A stretch of 64,000 nucleotides of DNA from JAGOFO01 sp964522105. Its GTDB lineage: Bacteria > Myxococcota_A > UBA9042 > DTJE01. Under the pieces are notes generated by a model that was not told the DNA's origin, made no database searches, and saw nothing but the letters and a program-made list of their open reading frames with translations. The stretch lies in NCBI GenBank assembly GCA_964522105.1, contig CAZFVA010000011.1, positions 28,451 to 92,450 of the forward strand. Direction: 5' to 3'. How positions within the stretch are numbered: the first letter of the stretch is position 1; each line of letters opens with the position of its first letter. This document shows, in pieces, positions 1-8,958 of this stretch. The translations under genes were made by a program, and so were the position numbers.

Positions 1-2
1 TT

Positions 3-1268
3 GACACCGTTCTTGGTATTCGCAGGTTTCTGGACGGTGCGGCTGCAGCGGGCATAAGTGTCATACTGGAAAACACAACTCCGTGGTCAATCAACACGGC
101 ATGTCCCGGCATCCCGGATGCACCTCTGTGGGCTTTCAGACAGGCACCGGAAGCGCTGAGGGACGGAAAGTGCAGTACGATCAAAACAGTACCCGGGGCA
201 GCCACTGAAGTTCTGCCGGTATCCGCCGGCGATATCGAGGCCGTCAAACGGTTCCGCCTGGACTTGATGGACGCTTCATGGACACCTGATAATCTGGCAC
301 TTCAAGATCATCTGATACGGGCCTGGACCAAGGTTGGCGAAGTCATAGCCGGTTCTTCTTCAGTAATCGGTTACGGGATAACCGAAAGCCTTGAGTGTCC
401 GACTGATATGACCGAGTCGAAGTGCACAGTAGCGTGGACCGAATTCACTGACAGATTTGTCAACCACGTCCGGGCCGTCGACAGCCCGGCACTGTTCTTC
501 ACTGGCATGGCGCCAGCAGCGATGTCATCAACCGCAGGCACTGCCACTTTAATTGAACTGGTGCCGCCCAAAGCCCTTGATTTCCCTGTGGGATTAATGG
601 TCACGCTACCTTCTGGTGTGTTCGCTTACAGACATATTCCGGTCGGACCTGATTCTGAGTGGCTTCAAACGATTTCAGGAATTGAGTCGCGGGGACGATC
701 GTTTCTGGTCAACTACTCAGACATTGAAATACAGAAGAAACTGCTTACAAATCAAGAGATTCCGAAGCGCGAGTTACTGGCCAGGCCATACCCCGAGGCC
801 GTGGCCGGGCACATGATATCATTTGGCTTTGACAGGTTGTCGATGCCAGACGCCAACGACAGTGCCGAAACAAAACCTGCCGCAACCAAATCCGCGTCGC
901 CAGTTTCCGGGTCGGCAAGTTCCGGGTCGCCAGTTTCCGCAAGTTCCAAAACAGGCAGACCTGGCTTCACGGGCGTTTCAGATGTGTTCGTTCTATCTTT
1001 TCAAGACGGCGAGGTTCGCCCGCGCGAGGTACCTGAAACTACCGTTTACCTGCCTGTGAATTCGCTTTACCGGGATGATCCGGCCAGTGATGCGCCCCGG
1101 TTCACAATTGATATTTCCGATGGTTCAGCAGGACTGATGCCGGGCAGAACAGACGCGGTGCTGTGGCACACGGTGGCCGGTGCTGGAACCCACACAATGA
1201 AGATAGCACCGTGGGGCGGAAGCAGACTCGGGGGCAAAACCACGGGTGAAACAAGTCAAAACCATTGA
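3..1268 (+). CDS. Glycoside hydrolase family 5-like protein (endoglycoceramidase-like), 5' truncated
   Basis: The frame is open from the left edge, so the start lies outside the window and only the C-terminal 421 residues are seen. The stretch 'LQDHLIRAW...VIGYGITES' matches the part of GH5 endoglycoceramidases that leads to the acid/base motif (usually GYxLxNEP; here TES keeps the Glu). Later 'RPYPEAVAG' and 'TTVYLP' resemble the beta-sandwich C-terminal domain of those enzymes. A Ser/Ala-rich insertion with pentapeptide repeats splits this C-terminal domain. The second catalytic Glu is not evident, so activity is uncertain. If correct, the enzyme would release glycans from glycolipids outside the cytoplasm. 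The family call rests on motif memory only; an unrelated TIM-barrel hydrolase remains possible. Confidence 0.5.
   Translation, partial: DTVLGIRRFLDGAAAAGISVILENTTPWSINTACPGIPDAPLWAFRQAPEALRDGKCSTIKTVPGAATEVLPVSAGDIEAVKRFRLDLMDASWTPDNLALQDHLIRAWTKVGEVIAGSSSVIGYGITESLECPTDMTESKCTVAWTEFTDRFVNHVRAVDSPALFFTGMAPAAMSSTAGTATLIELVPPKALDFPVGLMVTLPSGVFAYRHIPVGPDSEWLQTISGIESRGRSFLVNYSDIEIQKKLLTNQEIPKRELLARPYPEAVAGHMISFGFDRLSMPDANDSAETKPAATKSASPVSGSASSGSPVSASSKTGRPGFTGVSDVFVLSFQDGEVRPREVPETTVYLPVNSLYRDDPASDAPRFTIDISDGSAGLMPGRTDAVLWHTVAGAGTHTMKIAPWGGSRLGGKTTGETSQNH
896..949 (+). repeat. In-frame 15-bp minisatellite in the GH5-like gene
   Basis: Roughly three and a half copies of a 15-bp unit (variants of TCGCCAGTTTCCGGG) run in frame and encode SPVSG, SASSG, SPVSA, SS. 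The unit length keeps the reading frame, so copy-number changes would alter linker length without breaking the protein. Confidence 0.7.
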
Positions 1269-1308
1269 TTTCTGTCATTTATTTACCAGGTATGCCGGTG
1301 AAATTTTG

Positions 1309-1337
1309 TTGATTTGATACCAGTTTTAGCGGATATT
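1309..1337 (+). promoter_or_regulatory. Candidate sigma70-like promoter of cysK
   Basis: TTGATT and GATATT are separated by 17 bases, each matching four of six consensus positions. Transcription would begin near 1344, about 50 bases before the cysK ATG. This is inference from spacing and sequence only. Confidence 0.4.
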
Positions 1338-1347
1338 CCGGCGTTAC

Positions 1348-1367
1348 GAAATTGTCCGTACAATTTC
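1348..1367 (+). promoter_or_regulatory. 20-bp perfect inverted repeat, candidate operator of cysK
   Basis: GAAATTGT and its exact reverse complement ACAATTTC flank a four-base centre (CCGT). The element lies just downstream of the candidate promoter and 26 bases upstream of the cysK ATG, where a dimeric repressor would block transcription. The cognate regulator is not known; no regulator gene is adjacent. Confidence 0.5.
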
Positions 1368-1393
1368 AAAGATTAAAAAAGGAACTTAAAAAA

Positions 1394-2293
1394 ATGATCG
1401 ACAAACCTGTCAATGCCCTTGATTTGATTGGAAATACACCAATGATCCGCATCCCGGGCCTGGCTTTTGGCGACGTTCTTGCCAAAGCCGAATTTCTGAA
1501 CATCGGCGGCAGCGTGAAGGACAGAATTGCCCTCCACATGATTCAGCAGGCCGAACTGGAAGGCGAACTGAAGCCGGGAATGACCATCATCGAAGCCACA
1601 TCCGGCAACACGGGCATCGGGATCAGCATGGTCGGCGTCCAGAAAGGATACCGCGTGATCATCGTCATGCCCGAAAACATGAGCGACGAAAGAAAGAAGA
1701 TAATCCGGGCACTTGGCGCTGAGCTGGTTCTGACGCCTGCGGATGACAGCATTTCAGGCGCGAACGCCAGGCTTGAAGAGCTGAAAATCGAAATACCGAA
1801 CCACTACAATCCCGGCCAGTTCACGAACCCGAACAATCCGGAAGCCCACTACAGAACGACCGGCCCGGAAATCTGGCACCAGTGCAACGGCAAGGTTGAC
1901 GTGTTTGTGGCGGGCGTCGGCAGCGGCGGCACCTTGATGGGCGTTGGCAAGTATCTGCGCGAAAAGAACCCGAACGTCCAGATCGTGGCGATTGAACCCA
2001 GAAACAACTCAGCCCTTCTTGGCAAGGAACCGGGGCTTCACACGATCCAGGGCATCGGCGACGGTTTCGTACCCGGCGTAGTTGACCGCAAGTACATCGA
2101 CATGGTCATGACAGTTTCCGACGAAGACGCCATTGATATGGCCAGATTGCTTGCCAAAAAATACGGCATCCTGGTCGGCACCTCATCGGGCGCCAACGTC
2201 TGGGTCGCCAAACACTTCGCCGACGGCTGCCGCAACGTCGTCACAATCCTGGCCGACCGCGCCGAACGCTACTTCAGCACTTCGTTGATCTAA
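1394..2293 (+). CDS. cysK: Cysteine synthase (O-acetylserine sulfhydrylase family)
   Basis: PLP-dependent enzyme of the CysK/CysM family, which makes cysteine from O-acetylserine and sulfide in the cytoplasm. Visible landmarks are GGSVKDR with the Schiff-base Lys42, the substrate loop TSGNTG (69-74), the phosphate-binding GSGGT segment, and TSSGAN near the end. At 299 residues it has the length of catalytic-core CysK without a CBS regulatory domain. The frame is open upstream to a TTG at 1352, but ATG 1394 is preceded by AAGGAA at good spacing and starts at the family's usual N-terminus (DLIGNTP). CysK versus CysM specificity cannot be settled from motifs. Confidence 0.9.
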   Translation: MIDKPVNALDLIGNTPMIRIPGLAFGDVLAKAEFLNIGGSVKDRIALHMIQQAELEGELKPGMTIIEATSGNTGIGISMVGVQKGYRVIIVMPENMSDERKKIIRALGAELVLTPADDSISGANARLEELKIEIPNHYNPGQFTNPNNPEAHYRTTGPEIWHQCNGKVDVFVAGVGSGGTLMGVGKYLREKNPNVQIVAIEPRNNSALLGKEPGLHTIQGIGDGFVPGVVDRKYIDMVMTVSDEDAIDMARLLAKKYGILVGTSSGANVWVAKHFADGCRNVVTILADRAERYFSTSLI

Positions 2294-2304
2294 CCCTTCC
2301 CCAA

Positions 2305-3792
2305 CTATTTTTGGATTGGATACTTCGTGAAGGCTACGATACCGATGATGGACATGACAGAGGCGGTGAAGCCCGCCAACACTATTCCCCAGGGCTTTTC
2401 TGTGCTGTAACCGAACGTCGAAAACAGGAAACCCTGGAACATCAGCGCCAGACCGCCGGCAATCTTCTGCAGCAGACCTTCCATGCCGTTGTACATGGCT
2501 TCACGCCTGTAACCGGTGCGCTCGGTGTCAAGATCCATGATATCTGCCAGGATGGCCCTGGGAACGACCAGACACAGCGCCAGTCCTGGGGAAATCAACA
2601 GACACACGACCATAAGCTGGTAGTGGGCCGGAATCCCCATACGACCAGACAACGTAACCAGCGGAATACATATGGCAAAAAACGCCAGACTGATCATCAT
2701 CAGCGTCTTTCTTCTGTACTTTGCGGCCAGCTTGTCGACCAGAGGGTAGAACCCGATGGAAAACACGACCAACCCCAGCAACATCAAGCCGGAAATCGTG
2801 TCAGGTCCCTGCGAAAGAACCCAGTTCATCGGGGCAAATGACGAAGTCTGATTTACTACCTGCGTGGCCACGACGTAGGGAAGCGCGGCCTGCACCATGA
2901 ACTGAGCGCCGTAAAGCATTGCACCGGCAATGATATATGGCATGAACGCAGGATTGCGAAGCGTCTCCCAGCACGCCTTCATCAGACCGTAAGGAACGTC
3001 CTTCTGTGCCGAATGCGGCCTTTCGCGAATCGCAATGACAACCGGCAGAAACGCGACGAAGGTCAAAATCGTCCCGATCACGGCAGCCAGCTTAAACCCG
3101 TCCTGAACGGCAAAACCAAGGAATGTCCCGCCGCCATCCATGTAACTGCTGATCATCGGCCCGAACACCACGAACACAAAAATCTGGGCCAGGGCGCCGA
3201 ATATCGACATCCAGATGGAAACACGGATACGGCCCTTTTCGGACTCCCATATTTCAGGCATCAAAGCCAGATATGGGTTTACTACGACGGTGAACGACAC
3301 GTGCAGCACCAGCAGCATTGCCGTCAACCAGGCGGCATTGATAATCGTCGGCGCACCGATATTGAAGTCCAGACTGAACGCGTTCTTGAAGAGGTTAAGC
3401 CAACCGGTCTCGCTGCCATTCAGGCCTGCCAGTGGCGGAAACCACACCAGCATGAACGACGCAAGCAGGAAAAACAGCCCGATCTTGATGAATGGCATTC
3501 TTCTGCCACGACTGCCGGTCAGCTTGTCAGAATAGAATCCGACCAGCGGATCAGCGACCGCACCAAACAACATCACGATTGCGGAAATCATTCCGAAGAC
3601 AGCCGGGTCAACCAGCAGCTTGCGGCCCTGCTCGACTTCATCGGGCGTCGGACAGTACAGGCGCATCAACCAGACCGAAATCGCCAGAAGCAACATACCG
3701 ACCGGAAAACTACCGCTGGAATAGGCCAGCATCCTGCCAGTTCCCGCTTCTTCAACAGTCACAGCTCCGCCACCAACACTGTCAGAATTCAT
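2305..3792 (-). CDS. GPH/MelB-type sugar:cation symporter (MFS)
   Basis: Polytopic protein of 495 residues with about 12 hydrophobic segments, resembling the glycoside-pentoside-hexuronide:cation symporter family: an early 'DPLVGFYSDK' loop between helices 2 and 3, then 'GRRMPFIKIG', as in MelB-like carriers. It would import a sugar or similar solute with H+ or Na+ across the inner membrane. Start ATG 3792 has GGAGG six bases upstream; the in-frame GTG at 3798 touches the SD. It lies 22 bases behind the lipoprotein gene on the same strand, suggesting co-transcription. Substrate unknown. Confidence 0.8.
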   Translation of the reverse strand: MNSDSVGGGAVTVEEAGTGRMLAYSSGSFPVGMLLLAISVWLMRLYCPTPDEVEQGRKLLVDPAVFGMISAIVMLFGAVADPLVGFYSDKLTGSRGRRMPFIKIGLFFLLASFMLVWFPPLAGLNGSETGWLNLFKNAFSLDFNIGAPTIINAAWLTAMLLVLHVSFTVVVNPYLALMPEIWESEKGRIRVSIWMSIFGALAQIFVFVVFGPMISSYMDGGGTFLGFAVQDGFKLAAVIGTILTFVAFLPVVIAIRERPHSAQKDVPYGLMKACWETLRNPAFMPYIIAGAMLYGAQFMVQAALPYVVATQVVNQTSSFAPMNWVLSQGPDTISGLMLLGLVVFSIGFYPLVDKLAAKYRRKTLMMISLAFFAICIPLVTLSGRMGIPAHYQLMVVCLLISPGLALCLVVPRAILADIMDLDTERTGYRREAMYNGMEGLLQKIAGGLALMFQGFLFSTFGYSTEKPWGIVLAGFTASVMSIIGIVAFTKYPIQK

Positions 3793-3814
3793 CAGCACCC
3801 TCCAGCCCGGTCAC

Positions 3815-4309
3815 TCACCAACCAAAACAACGACCAAAAAGACGCCACTGACCGCCAGCTTCCTTATCATGACGCAACTGACATGAGTCGGTTCCCTGAA
3901 CAGTTCCCGGACGTTCCACTATCATAATCAAGTCCCGTTCATTTTCCCGCCGATCAACAAGGCGGTACGTTACGGCAGTCTTGTCAACCAGCATTCCGGG
4001 AACAGCCACCCTCATGTATCTGTACCCATACTCGCGCCATTCGTTCATGCGGGCCGGCGACGCCTTTTCTTCAGAATGAATTACCTTCAGGATTTCATTC
4101 CAACCGGCCATCACGTCGGGATTGACCGCAGCGGCCATTGCCTGCTGCATCACCCACTCCGGCGTACCTGAAACCGGGTTCTTGATCGTCTCTACAATAC
4201 CGAGTTTGTGATTGACGGACCTGCATGAAAGCACGCCGCAGGCGACAGCCATCGTCATTACCAGAACCGGCAGGTACCTGAAATGGCGATATGCAATAAT
4301 TTTGATCAA
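3815..4309 (-). CDS. Small lipoprotein, function unknown
   Basis: About 164 residues. A basic N-terminus, a hydrophobic stretch and 'GVLSC' give a plausible lipoprotein signal with the Cys as lipidation site. No family recognised in the mature part. TTG 4309 is chosen because AGGGG sits seven bases upstream and the signal peptide then has a normal n-region; the frame also contains ATG 4330 and GTG 4333 with poorer ribosome sites. It precedes the symporter by 22 bases and is probably in the same transcript. Confidence 0.6.
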   Translation of the reverse strand: MIKIIAYRHFRYLPVLVMTMAVACGVLSCRSVNHKLGIVETIKNPVSGTPEWVMQQAMAAAVNPDVMAGWNEILKVIHSEEKASPARMNEWREYGYRYMRVAVPGMLVDKTAVTYRLVDRRENERDLIMIVERPGTVQGTDSCQLRHDKEAGGQWRLFGRCFGW

Positions 4310-4393
4310 TTCATCACCCCTTGATTGCATCACCCGGGAAATATACCGCGAACACTGATGAAAATAATACAGACAACCACACAGGCCGGAAAC

Positions 4394-4426
4394 AAAAAAC
4401 CCCGCCCCGCATCAGCGGAACGGGGT
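4394..4426 (-). terminator. Rho-independent terminator of the ferredoxin gene
   Basis: On the minus strand an 11-bp GC-rich stem (CCCCGTTCCGC pairing with GCGGGGCGGGG through two G-U pairs, loop of four) is followed by six T. It lies just 3' of the ferredoxin stop. A T-run on the plus side (4432-4437) could make it act weakly in both directions. Confidence 0.85.
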
Positions 4427-4451
4427 CAAATGTTTTTTGGACAGGCTTTTA

Positions 4452-4643
4452 TCAAGCCTTGACGATTGCTTCCGTCGCGCAAACAGGAACGCACTTCGGC
4501 TCGCCACCGACTTCGGCGCACTCGGTGCACTTCTTCGGGTCGATTACGTACAGCATGTCGCCTTCGGAGATTGCATTGTTGACATCACATTCATCAACGC
4601 AGGAGCCGCAGCAGACACAGTCATCAGTGATCTTCATTGCCAT
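4452..4643 (-). CDS. fdx: 2[4Fe-4S] ferredoxin, Alvin/Chromatium type
   Basis: A 63-residue electron carrier with two cysteine clusters. The first is CVCCGSCVDEC near the N-terminus; the second is C-x2-C-x8-C-x3-C (CTECAEVGGEPKCVPVC). The eight-residue insertion in the second cluster is typical of Alvin-type ferredoxins, which have low and widely split redox potentials. Start ATG 4643 has a GAGG ribosome site. It is a single-gene unit closed by a strong terminator. The redox partner cannot be inferred from context. Confidence 0.9.
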   Translation of the reverse strand: MAMKITDDCVCCGSCVDECDVNNAISEGDMLYVIDPKKCTECAEVGGEPKCVPVCATEAIVKA

Positions 4644-4825
4644 GGAAAAACCTCACGCAAGTCAGGAATATTGCAACACGGGAAAAAATTATCTTCCCTG
4701 CCGGGCCGGATCATCATTAATCAGACGAGTTCTGTCAAGAACATGGACCATCGTACATTGATCCTGCATCGAAATTCCGGGCAACGTGCTGTACAAATTA
4801 CGGGGCCGAACGGTACAATCCGGGC

Positions 4826-5293
4826 ATGAATCGACTCTTTTCGCCAGATAAGATTGAAGAAGGATTGTGGCTGGGCAGTGCGCCCCTGGCACCTGAAGAC
4901 TTCAAAGTCCTTAAAAACCTTGGCATAACCGATGTACTTTCCATGCGAACCGAAGCTGAAGACGCCAGCCGTGGCATTAACCCGACGATATCTTTCAGGT
5001 TTTACACTTCACTGAACCTGAATGCCCACCGCGTCCCGGTCGAAGACTTCAACGCATCAAGCCTGAAAAACGCAATTGCACATGCGGTCAGCCTTATAGA
5101 ATCGCTGCTTTCAGAAGGACGGCAGGTGTATGTCCACTGCGCCCTTGGAATGAACAGGTCCCCGTCGGTCGTGGCGGCATATCTTGGTAAAAAGCACGAT
5201 CTGGACGCCGCCGAAGCAATCGAGATGATAAGGGCGCTGCATCCTCTGTCAGTTCCGGACGCAGGCGCAGTGCGGATCGTTACAGGCAGATAG
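4826..5293 (+). CDS. Dual-specificity protein phosphatase-like protein
   Basis: A 155-residue cytoplasmic protein with the cysteine-phosphatase signature HC-x5-R: HCALGMNRS with nucleophile Cys105 and Arg111. 'VEDFNAS' upstream supplies a candidate general-acid Asp. Size matches a minimal dual-specificity phosphatase, which removes phosphate from Tyr/Ser/Thr or from a non-protein substrate. No obvious ribosome site precedes the ATG. Divergent from the ferredoxin; no kinase is nearby. Confidence 0.8.
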   Translation: MNRLFSPDKIEEGLWLGSAPLAPEDFKVLKNLGITDVLSMRTEAEDASRGINPTISFRFYTSLNLNAHRVPVEDFNASSLKNAIAHAVSLIESLLSEGRQVYVHCALGMNRSPSVVAAYLGKKHDLDAAEAIEMIRALHPLSVPDAGAVRIVTGR

Positions 5294-5371
5294 TTACAGA
5301 CAGGCGGTCACAACGGCTGGCAGCCACAACGTTCGACAATCACAACGACCGGCGACTTAAGCTTCAGGCAA

Positions 5372-5785
5372 TCAGACAGTCTTGCGTTTTCCAGCAGTAC
5401 GGTTGGTAGTTCCATCCTTGATGCTGCTGACGTCAACGTGGTCATCCTTGATTTTGACCTTGATATTCACGTCAAAAGACAGGCCGTCCAGGGTCTTTCT
5501 GGCCTCTTTCGCCAGATCAATTCTGTCCAGATACGAACCGAGCTGGCTGCCGGCCTGCTCGACAACTTCCTGGCGCAGACCTTCAATCTCGCGGATGACA
5601 TAACCTGCCACCTCGCGGGTCACTGCCTTGACCATTTCCCTTACAAAACCTTCGGTTTCAAGGATTCTGGTCACAGACGTCACGAGGGCCTTTTTGGCCA
5701 GTTCAACAAGCATCCCGTCCGGCGATTTCTTTTCCGAAGATTCAACCGTCGGGTCTTCAGATTCAGTGTGATAGTTCCTGTCCAC
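5372..5785 (-). CDS. Conserved-looking coiled protein, function unknown
   Basis: A 137-residue charged protein without signal peptide. The middle (about 30-100) is predicted by eye to be helical and amphipathic, possibly self-associating; the end is basic (GKRKTV). No family recognised. The start is GTG 5785, supported by GGAGG six bases upstream. Transcribed away from secA. Confidence 0.6.
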   Translation of the reverse strand: MDRNYHTESEDPTVESSEKKSPDGMLVELAKKALVTSVTRILETEGFVREMVKAVTREVAGYVIREIEGLRQEVVEQAGSQLGSYLDRIDLAKEARKTLDGLSFDVNIKVKIKDDHVDVSSIKDGTTNRTAGKRKTV

Positions 5786-5994
5786 AGCAGACCTCCGTTC
5801 AAGTCAAAACCTGATCCACGCCGCAATTTTAGCAGCATCATTGAATAGTGGCTGAATTTTACTGCTATTTTCAGTTCTGACAGAAAAATCCCCTTGCCTG
5901 AAAGCAATCAATCCCTACTTTAGTGAAGACTGGCAGCCGCCTTGTGATAAAATGCGCCGCCCGCATTTCGGGAAAGTGCACCTGTGGAGTACCG

Positions 5995-8862
5995 ATGAAA
6001 AATTTTTTCCGCAAGATGTTCGGCACAAAAAACGAACGTGATCTTAAGGCCATGCGTCCCATAGTGGACCGCATTAATTCTTTGGAACCTGACTTCCAGG
6101 CGATGTCGGATGACCAGCTTCGCGGCATGACCATGGCGCTGCGAAAACGTCTTGCTGACGGTGAAACGCTTGACGACATTCTGCCGGAAGCGTTTGCTGC
6201 CTGCCGCGAGGCATCAGTCCGCACGACCGGAATGCGCCATTATGATGTCCAGATGATCGGCGGTATCGCCCTGCATCGCGGCCAGATTGCTGAAATGAAG
6301 ACAGGTGAAGGAAAGACGCTGGTCGCAACATCGGCACTTTTCCTGAACGCGCTTGAACCGGACGCCAAAGATCCTGAAAGAGGCATGGGCGCGCACCTTG
6401 TTACAGTCAATGATTACCTGGCAAAGCGCGACTCCGAATGGATGGGCAAAATCTACAACGCGCTTGGCATGAGCGTCGGCGTCATCGTTCACGGCCTGTC
6501 CGACAGACAGCGTCAGCAGGCGTACGCGGCAGACATAACCTACGGAACCAACAACGAATTCGGCTTTGACTATCTTCGGGATAACATGAAGTTTTCCCTG
6601 GAAGACATGGTTCACCGCCATTTCCCGTACCCGAAGAAAGGCGAACAGGTCAAGACGTTCCACTACGCCATCGTCGATGAAGTTGACTCCATCCTGATCG
6701 ATGAAGCGCGTACCCCGCTGATCATTTCCGGACCGGCTGAAGAGTCTTCCGACGTCTATTACAAGGTCAACGCGATCGTCCCGATGCTGCGCCGTGATGA
6801 AGACTACGTCGTCGATGAAAAATCGTCAGCGGTTTCGCTTACCGAATCAGGCGTGGACAAAGTTGAAAAACGACTGTCCGTGAAGAACCTGTACGACGGG
6901 GAAAACGTCGAACTGGTCCACCATGTCTATCAGGCGCTCAAGGCTCACACGCTGTTCAAGCGTGACGTCAACTACGTGATCGAGGAAGGAAAGATCATCA
7001 TCGTTGACGAATTCACCGGCCGAAAGATGCCGGGAAGGCGCTGGAGCGACGGGCTGCACCAGGCGGTTGAAGCCAAAGAAGGCATGCAGATTGAAAATGA
7101 AAACCAGACTCTGGCGACCGTCACATTCCAGAATCTGTTCAGAATGTACAACAAACTGGCTGGAATGACCGGTACGGCAGATACGGAAGCCGAAGAATTC
7201 GCAAGGATTTATGACCTTGACGTCCTTGTCGTCCCGACCAACAGGGTCAATGGCCGAATTGACAGTGAAGACCTGGTTTTCAAAAACGACCGCGCCAAAT
7301 TCATGGCCGTGCTGGAACAGATAAAGGAATGTTACGGCCGCGGGCAGCCTGTCCTGGTCGGTACCACGTCAGTTGAAAAATCAGAACTGGTCAGCAGACT
7401 TCTGAAGCATGAAAAGATCCCGCACCACGTCCTGAACGCCAAGAACCACATGCTGGAAGCGCAAATCATCGCTCAGGCCGGTCGCAAGGACGCAGTCACA
7501 ATTTCCACCAACATGGCCGGTCGAGGTACCGACATCGTTCTGGGCGGAAATCCCGAGGCGCTTGCGCGTACGCAGGTCGAATCCGACGAAAGCGACAAAT
7601 TTGCCGAACTGGTCGAAGTTTACCGCCCGATCTGCCTGCGCGAACGTGAACAGGTGCTTGCTGCCGGCGGCCTTTACATCATCGGTACCGAACGTCACGA
7701 ATCGCGCCGCGTTGACAATCAGCTTCGCGGCCGTGCGGGACGTCAGGGCGACCCGGGCGCTTCGCTGTTCTTCCTGTCGCTTGACGACGACCTGATGCGC
7801 ATCTTCGGTGGCGACCAGATCAAAAACATCATGGACCGCCTGTCGGTCCCGGATAACGAACCGATCGTCCATAAATGGGTTACCAAAGCCATTGAAGGCG
7901 CCCAGAAACGGGTTGAAGGCCGCAACTTCGACATCCGTAAAAATCTGCTTGAATACGACGACGTCATGAACCAGCAGCGTCAGACTATCTACGGTCTGCG
8001 CAACCGGGTCCTTGATGGCCGCGAAGTCCATAAAATGATTATGGATGCTGTCGAGCAGGTCGCCTGGATATTGATGGACACGTTCTGTCCCGAAGGTTCC
8101 AACCGTGAAGAATGGGACTTCGAAGGCCTGGCCGCCGAGATTAAGAGCAGCCTGCGTGTGAAGGTTGATCCGGAAGAACTTGGCGCCGATTCGGGCACGA
8201 CGGCCGACCGTCTTGTCGTGATGCTGCGCGAGGCTTACGAAAACAAAACGGCGGAATCAGTCAAAAGGGCGCTTGATGTCCGGCTTCCCGAACCTGACAT
8301 TATTACACCCGATTTTGACCGCGATGCATGGGCTGCCGACCGCGCCGAGATTGAACGCCGCATGATTGAAGGGTTCAGGGCGTATGAACGCGAACGCTAC
8401 CTGCGAACCATTGATACTCACTGGAAAAATCACCTGTACGCGATGGACCACCTGAAGGAAGGCGTACACCTTGAAGCGTACGCTCAGAAAGACCCGAAGG
8501 TCATCTACAAGCGCGAAGGCTTCGAACTTTTCAAGCAGCTTCTTGACCTGATTGACCAGTCAATCGTCGAAACGATGTTCCGCGTCGAGATTCAAGGGCC
8601 TGCGGATGTCGATTCGCTGCGCCGCCTTCGCCGCAACGTCGCGATGCACTATGGACGCGGCCAGTTGCCTGCAGATGGCAGTCAGGGCGACCAGTCAAAT
8701 TCTGGTTCATCAGCCTCGAACGCTCAGGAAGCTGTGGCACACGGCAGTGGATTTACCCCGCGCGCCGGACGCAACGACCCATGCCCGTGCGGCAGTGGCA
8801 AAAAGTACAAAAAGTGCTGTCTACCAAAGGAACTTGGGACGGCAAACGATTCCGGGTTCTGA
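5995..8862 (+). CDS. secA: Preprotein translocase ATPase SecA
   Basis: ATPase motor that drives unfolded preproteins through SecYEG at the inner membrane. All landmarks are present: Walker A (MKTGEGKTL, about residue 100), the DEAD-like box 'DEVDSILIDEARTPL', 'GMTGTADTEAEEF', the helicase motif 'NMAGRGTDI', and the C-terminal zinc-binding tail 'DPCPCGSGKKYKKCC' that contacts SecB or lipid. At 955 residues it is of usual proteobacterial length. The frame extends upstream to 5923, but ATG 5995 gives the expected MKNFFRKMFG start. It is followed by efp, which seems to have its own promoter. Confidence 0.97.
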   Translation: MKNFFRKMFGTKNERDLKAMRPIVDRINSLEPDFQAMSDDQLRGMTMALRKRLADGETLDDILPEAFAACREASVRTTGMRHYDVQMIGGIALHRGQIAEMKTGEGKTLVATSALFLNALEPDAKDPERGMGAHLVTVNDYLAKRDSEWMGKIYNALGMSVGVIVHGLSDRQRQQAYAADITYGTNNEFGFDYLRDNMKFSLEDMVHRHFPYPKKGEQVKTFHYAIVDEVDSILIDEARTPLIISGPAEESSDVYYKVNAIVPMLRRDEDYVVDEKSSAVSLTESGVDKVEKRLSVKNLYDGENVELVHHVYQALKAHTLFKRDVNYVIEEGKIIIVDEFTGRKMPGRRWSDGLHQAVEAKEGMQIENENQTLATVTFQNLFRMYNKLAGMTGTADTEAEEFARIYDLDVLVVPTNRVNGRIDSEDLVFKNDRAKFMAVLEQIKECYGRGQPVLVGTTSVEKSELVSRLLKHEKIPHHVLNAKNHMLEAQIIAQAGRKDAVTISTNMAGRGTDIVLGGNPEALARTQVESDESDKFAELVEVYRPICLREREQVLAAGGLYIIGTERHESRRVDNQLRGRAGRQGDPGASLFFLSLDDDLMRIFGGDQIKNIMDRLSVPDNEPIVHKWVTKAIEGAQKRVEGRNFDIRKNLLEYDDVMNQQRQTIYGLRNRVLDGREVHKMIMDAVEQVAWILMDTFCPEGSNREEWDFEGLAAEIKSSLRVKVDPEELGADSGTTADRLVVMLREAYENKTAESVKRALDVRLPEPDIITPDFDRDAWAADRAEIERRMIEGFRAYERERYLRTIDTHWKNHLYAMDHLKEGVHLEAYAQKDPKVIYKREGFELFKQLLDLIDQSIVETMFRVEIQGPADVDSLRRLRRNVAMHYGRGQLPADGSQGDQSNSGSSASNAQEAVAHGSGFTPRAGRNDPCPCGSGKKYKKCCLPKELGTANDSGF

Positions 8863-8890
8863 TAGTCATTCCCTGAAACAAATTGCCGGG

Positions 8891-8919
8891 TTGCCAAATT
8901 TTACGGACTCAGGTATAAA
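8891..8919 (+). promoter_or_regulatory. Candidate sigma70-like promoter of efp-epmA
   Basis: TTGCCA and TATAAA are separated by exactly 17 bases; the start point would fall near 8926, leaving a leader of about 33 bases before the efp ATG at 8959 with GGAG in between. Confidence 0.55.
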
Positions 8920-8958
8920 ACTGCCGGTTTTTCAGGTTCTTAACGGCTGGAGTAAAGC

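Noticed and set aside
3013..3927. A 304-codon His/Gln/Arg-rich plus-strand frame
   Set aside because: It is antisense to the membrane helices of the symporter, which produces such composition.
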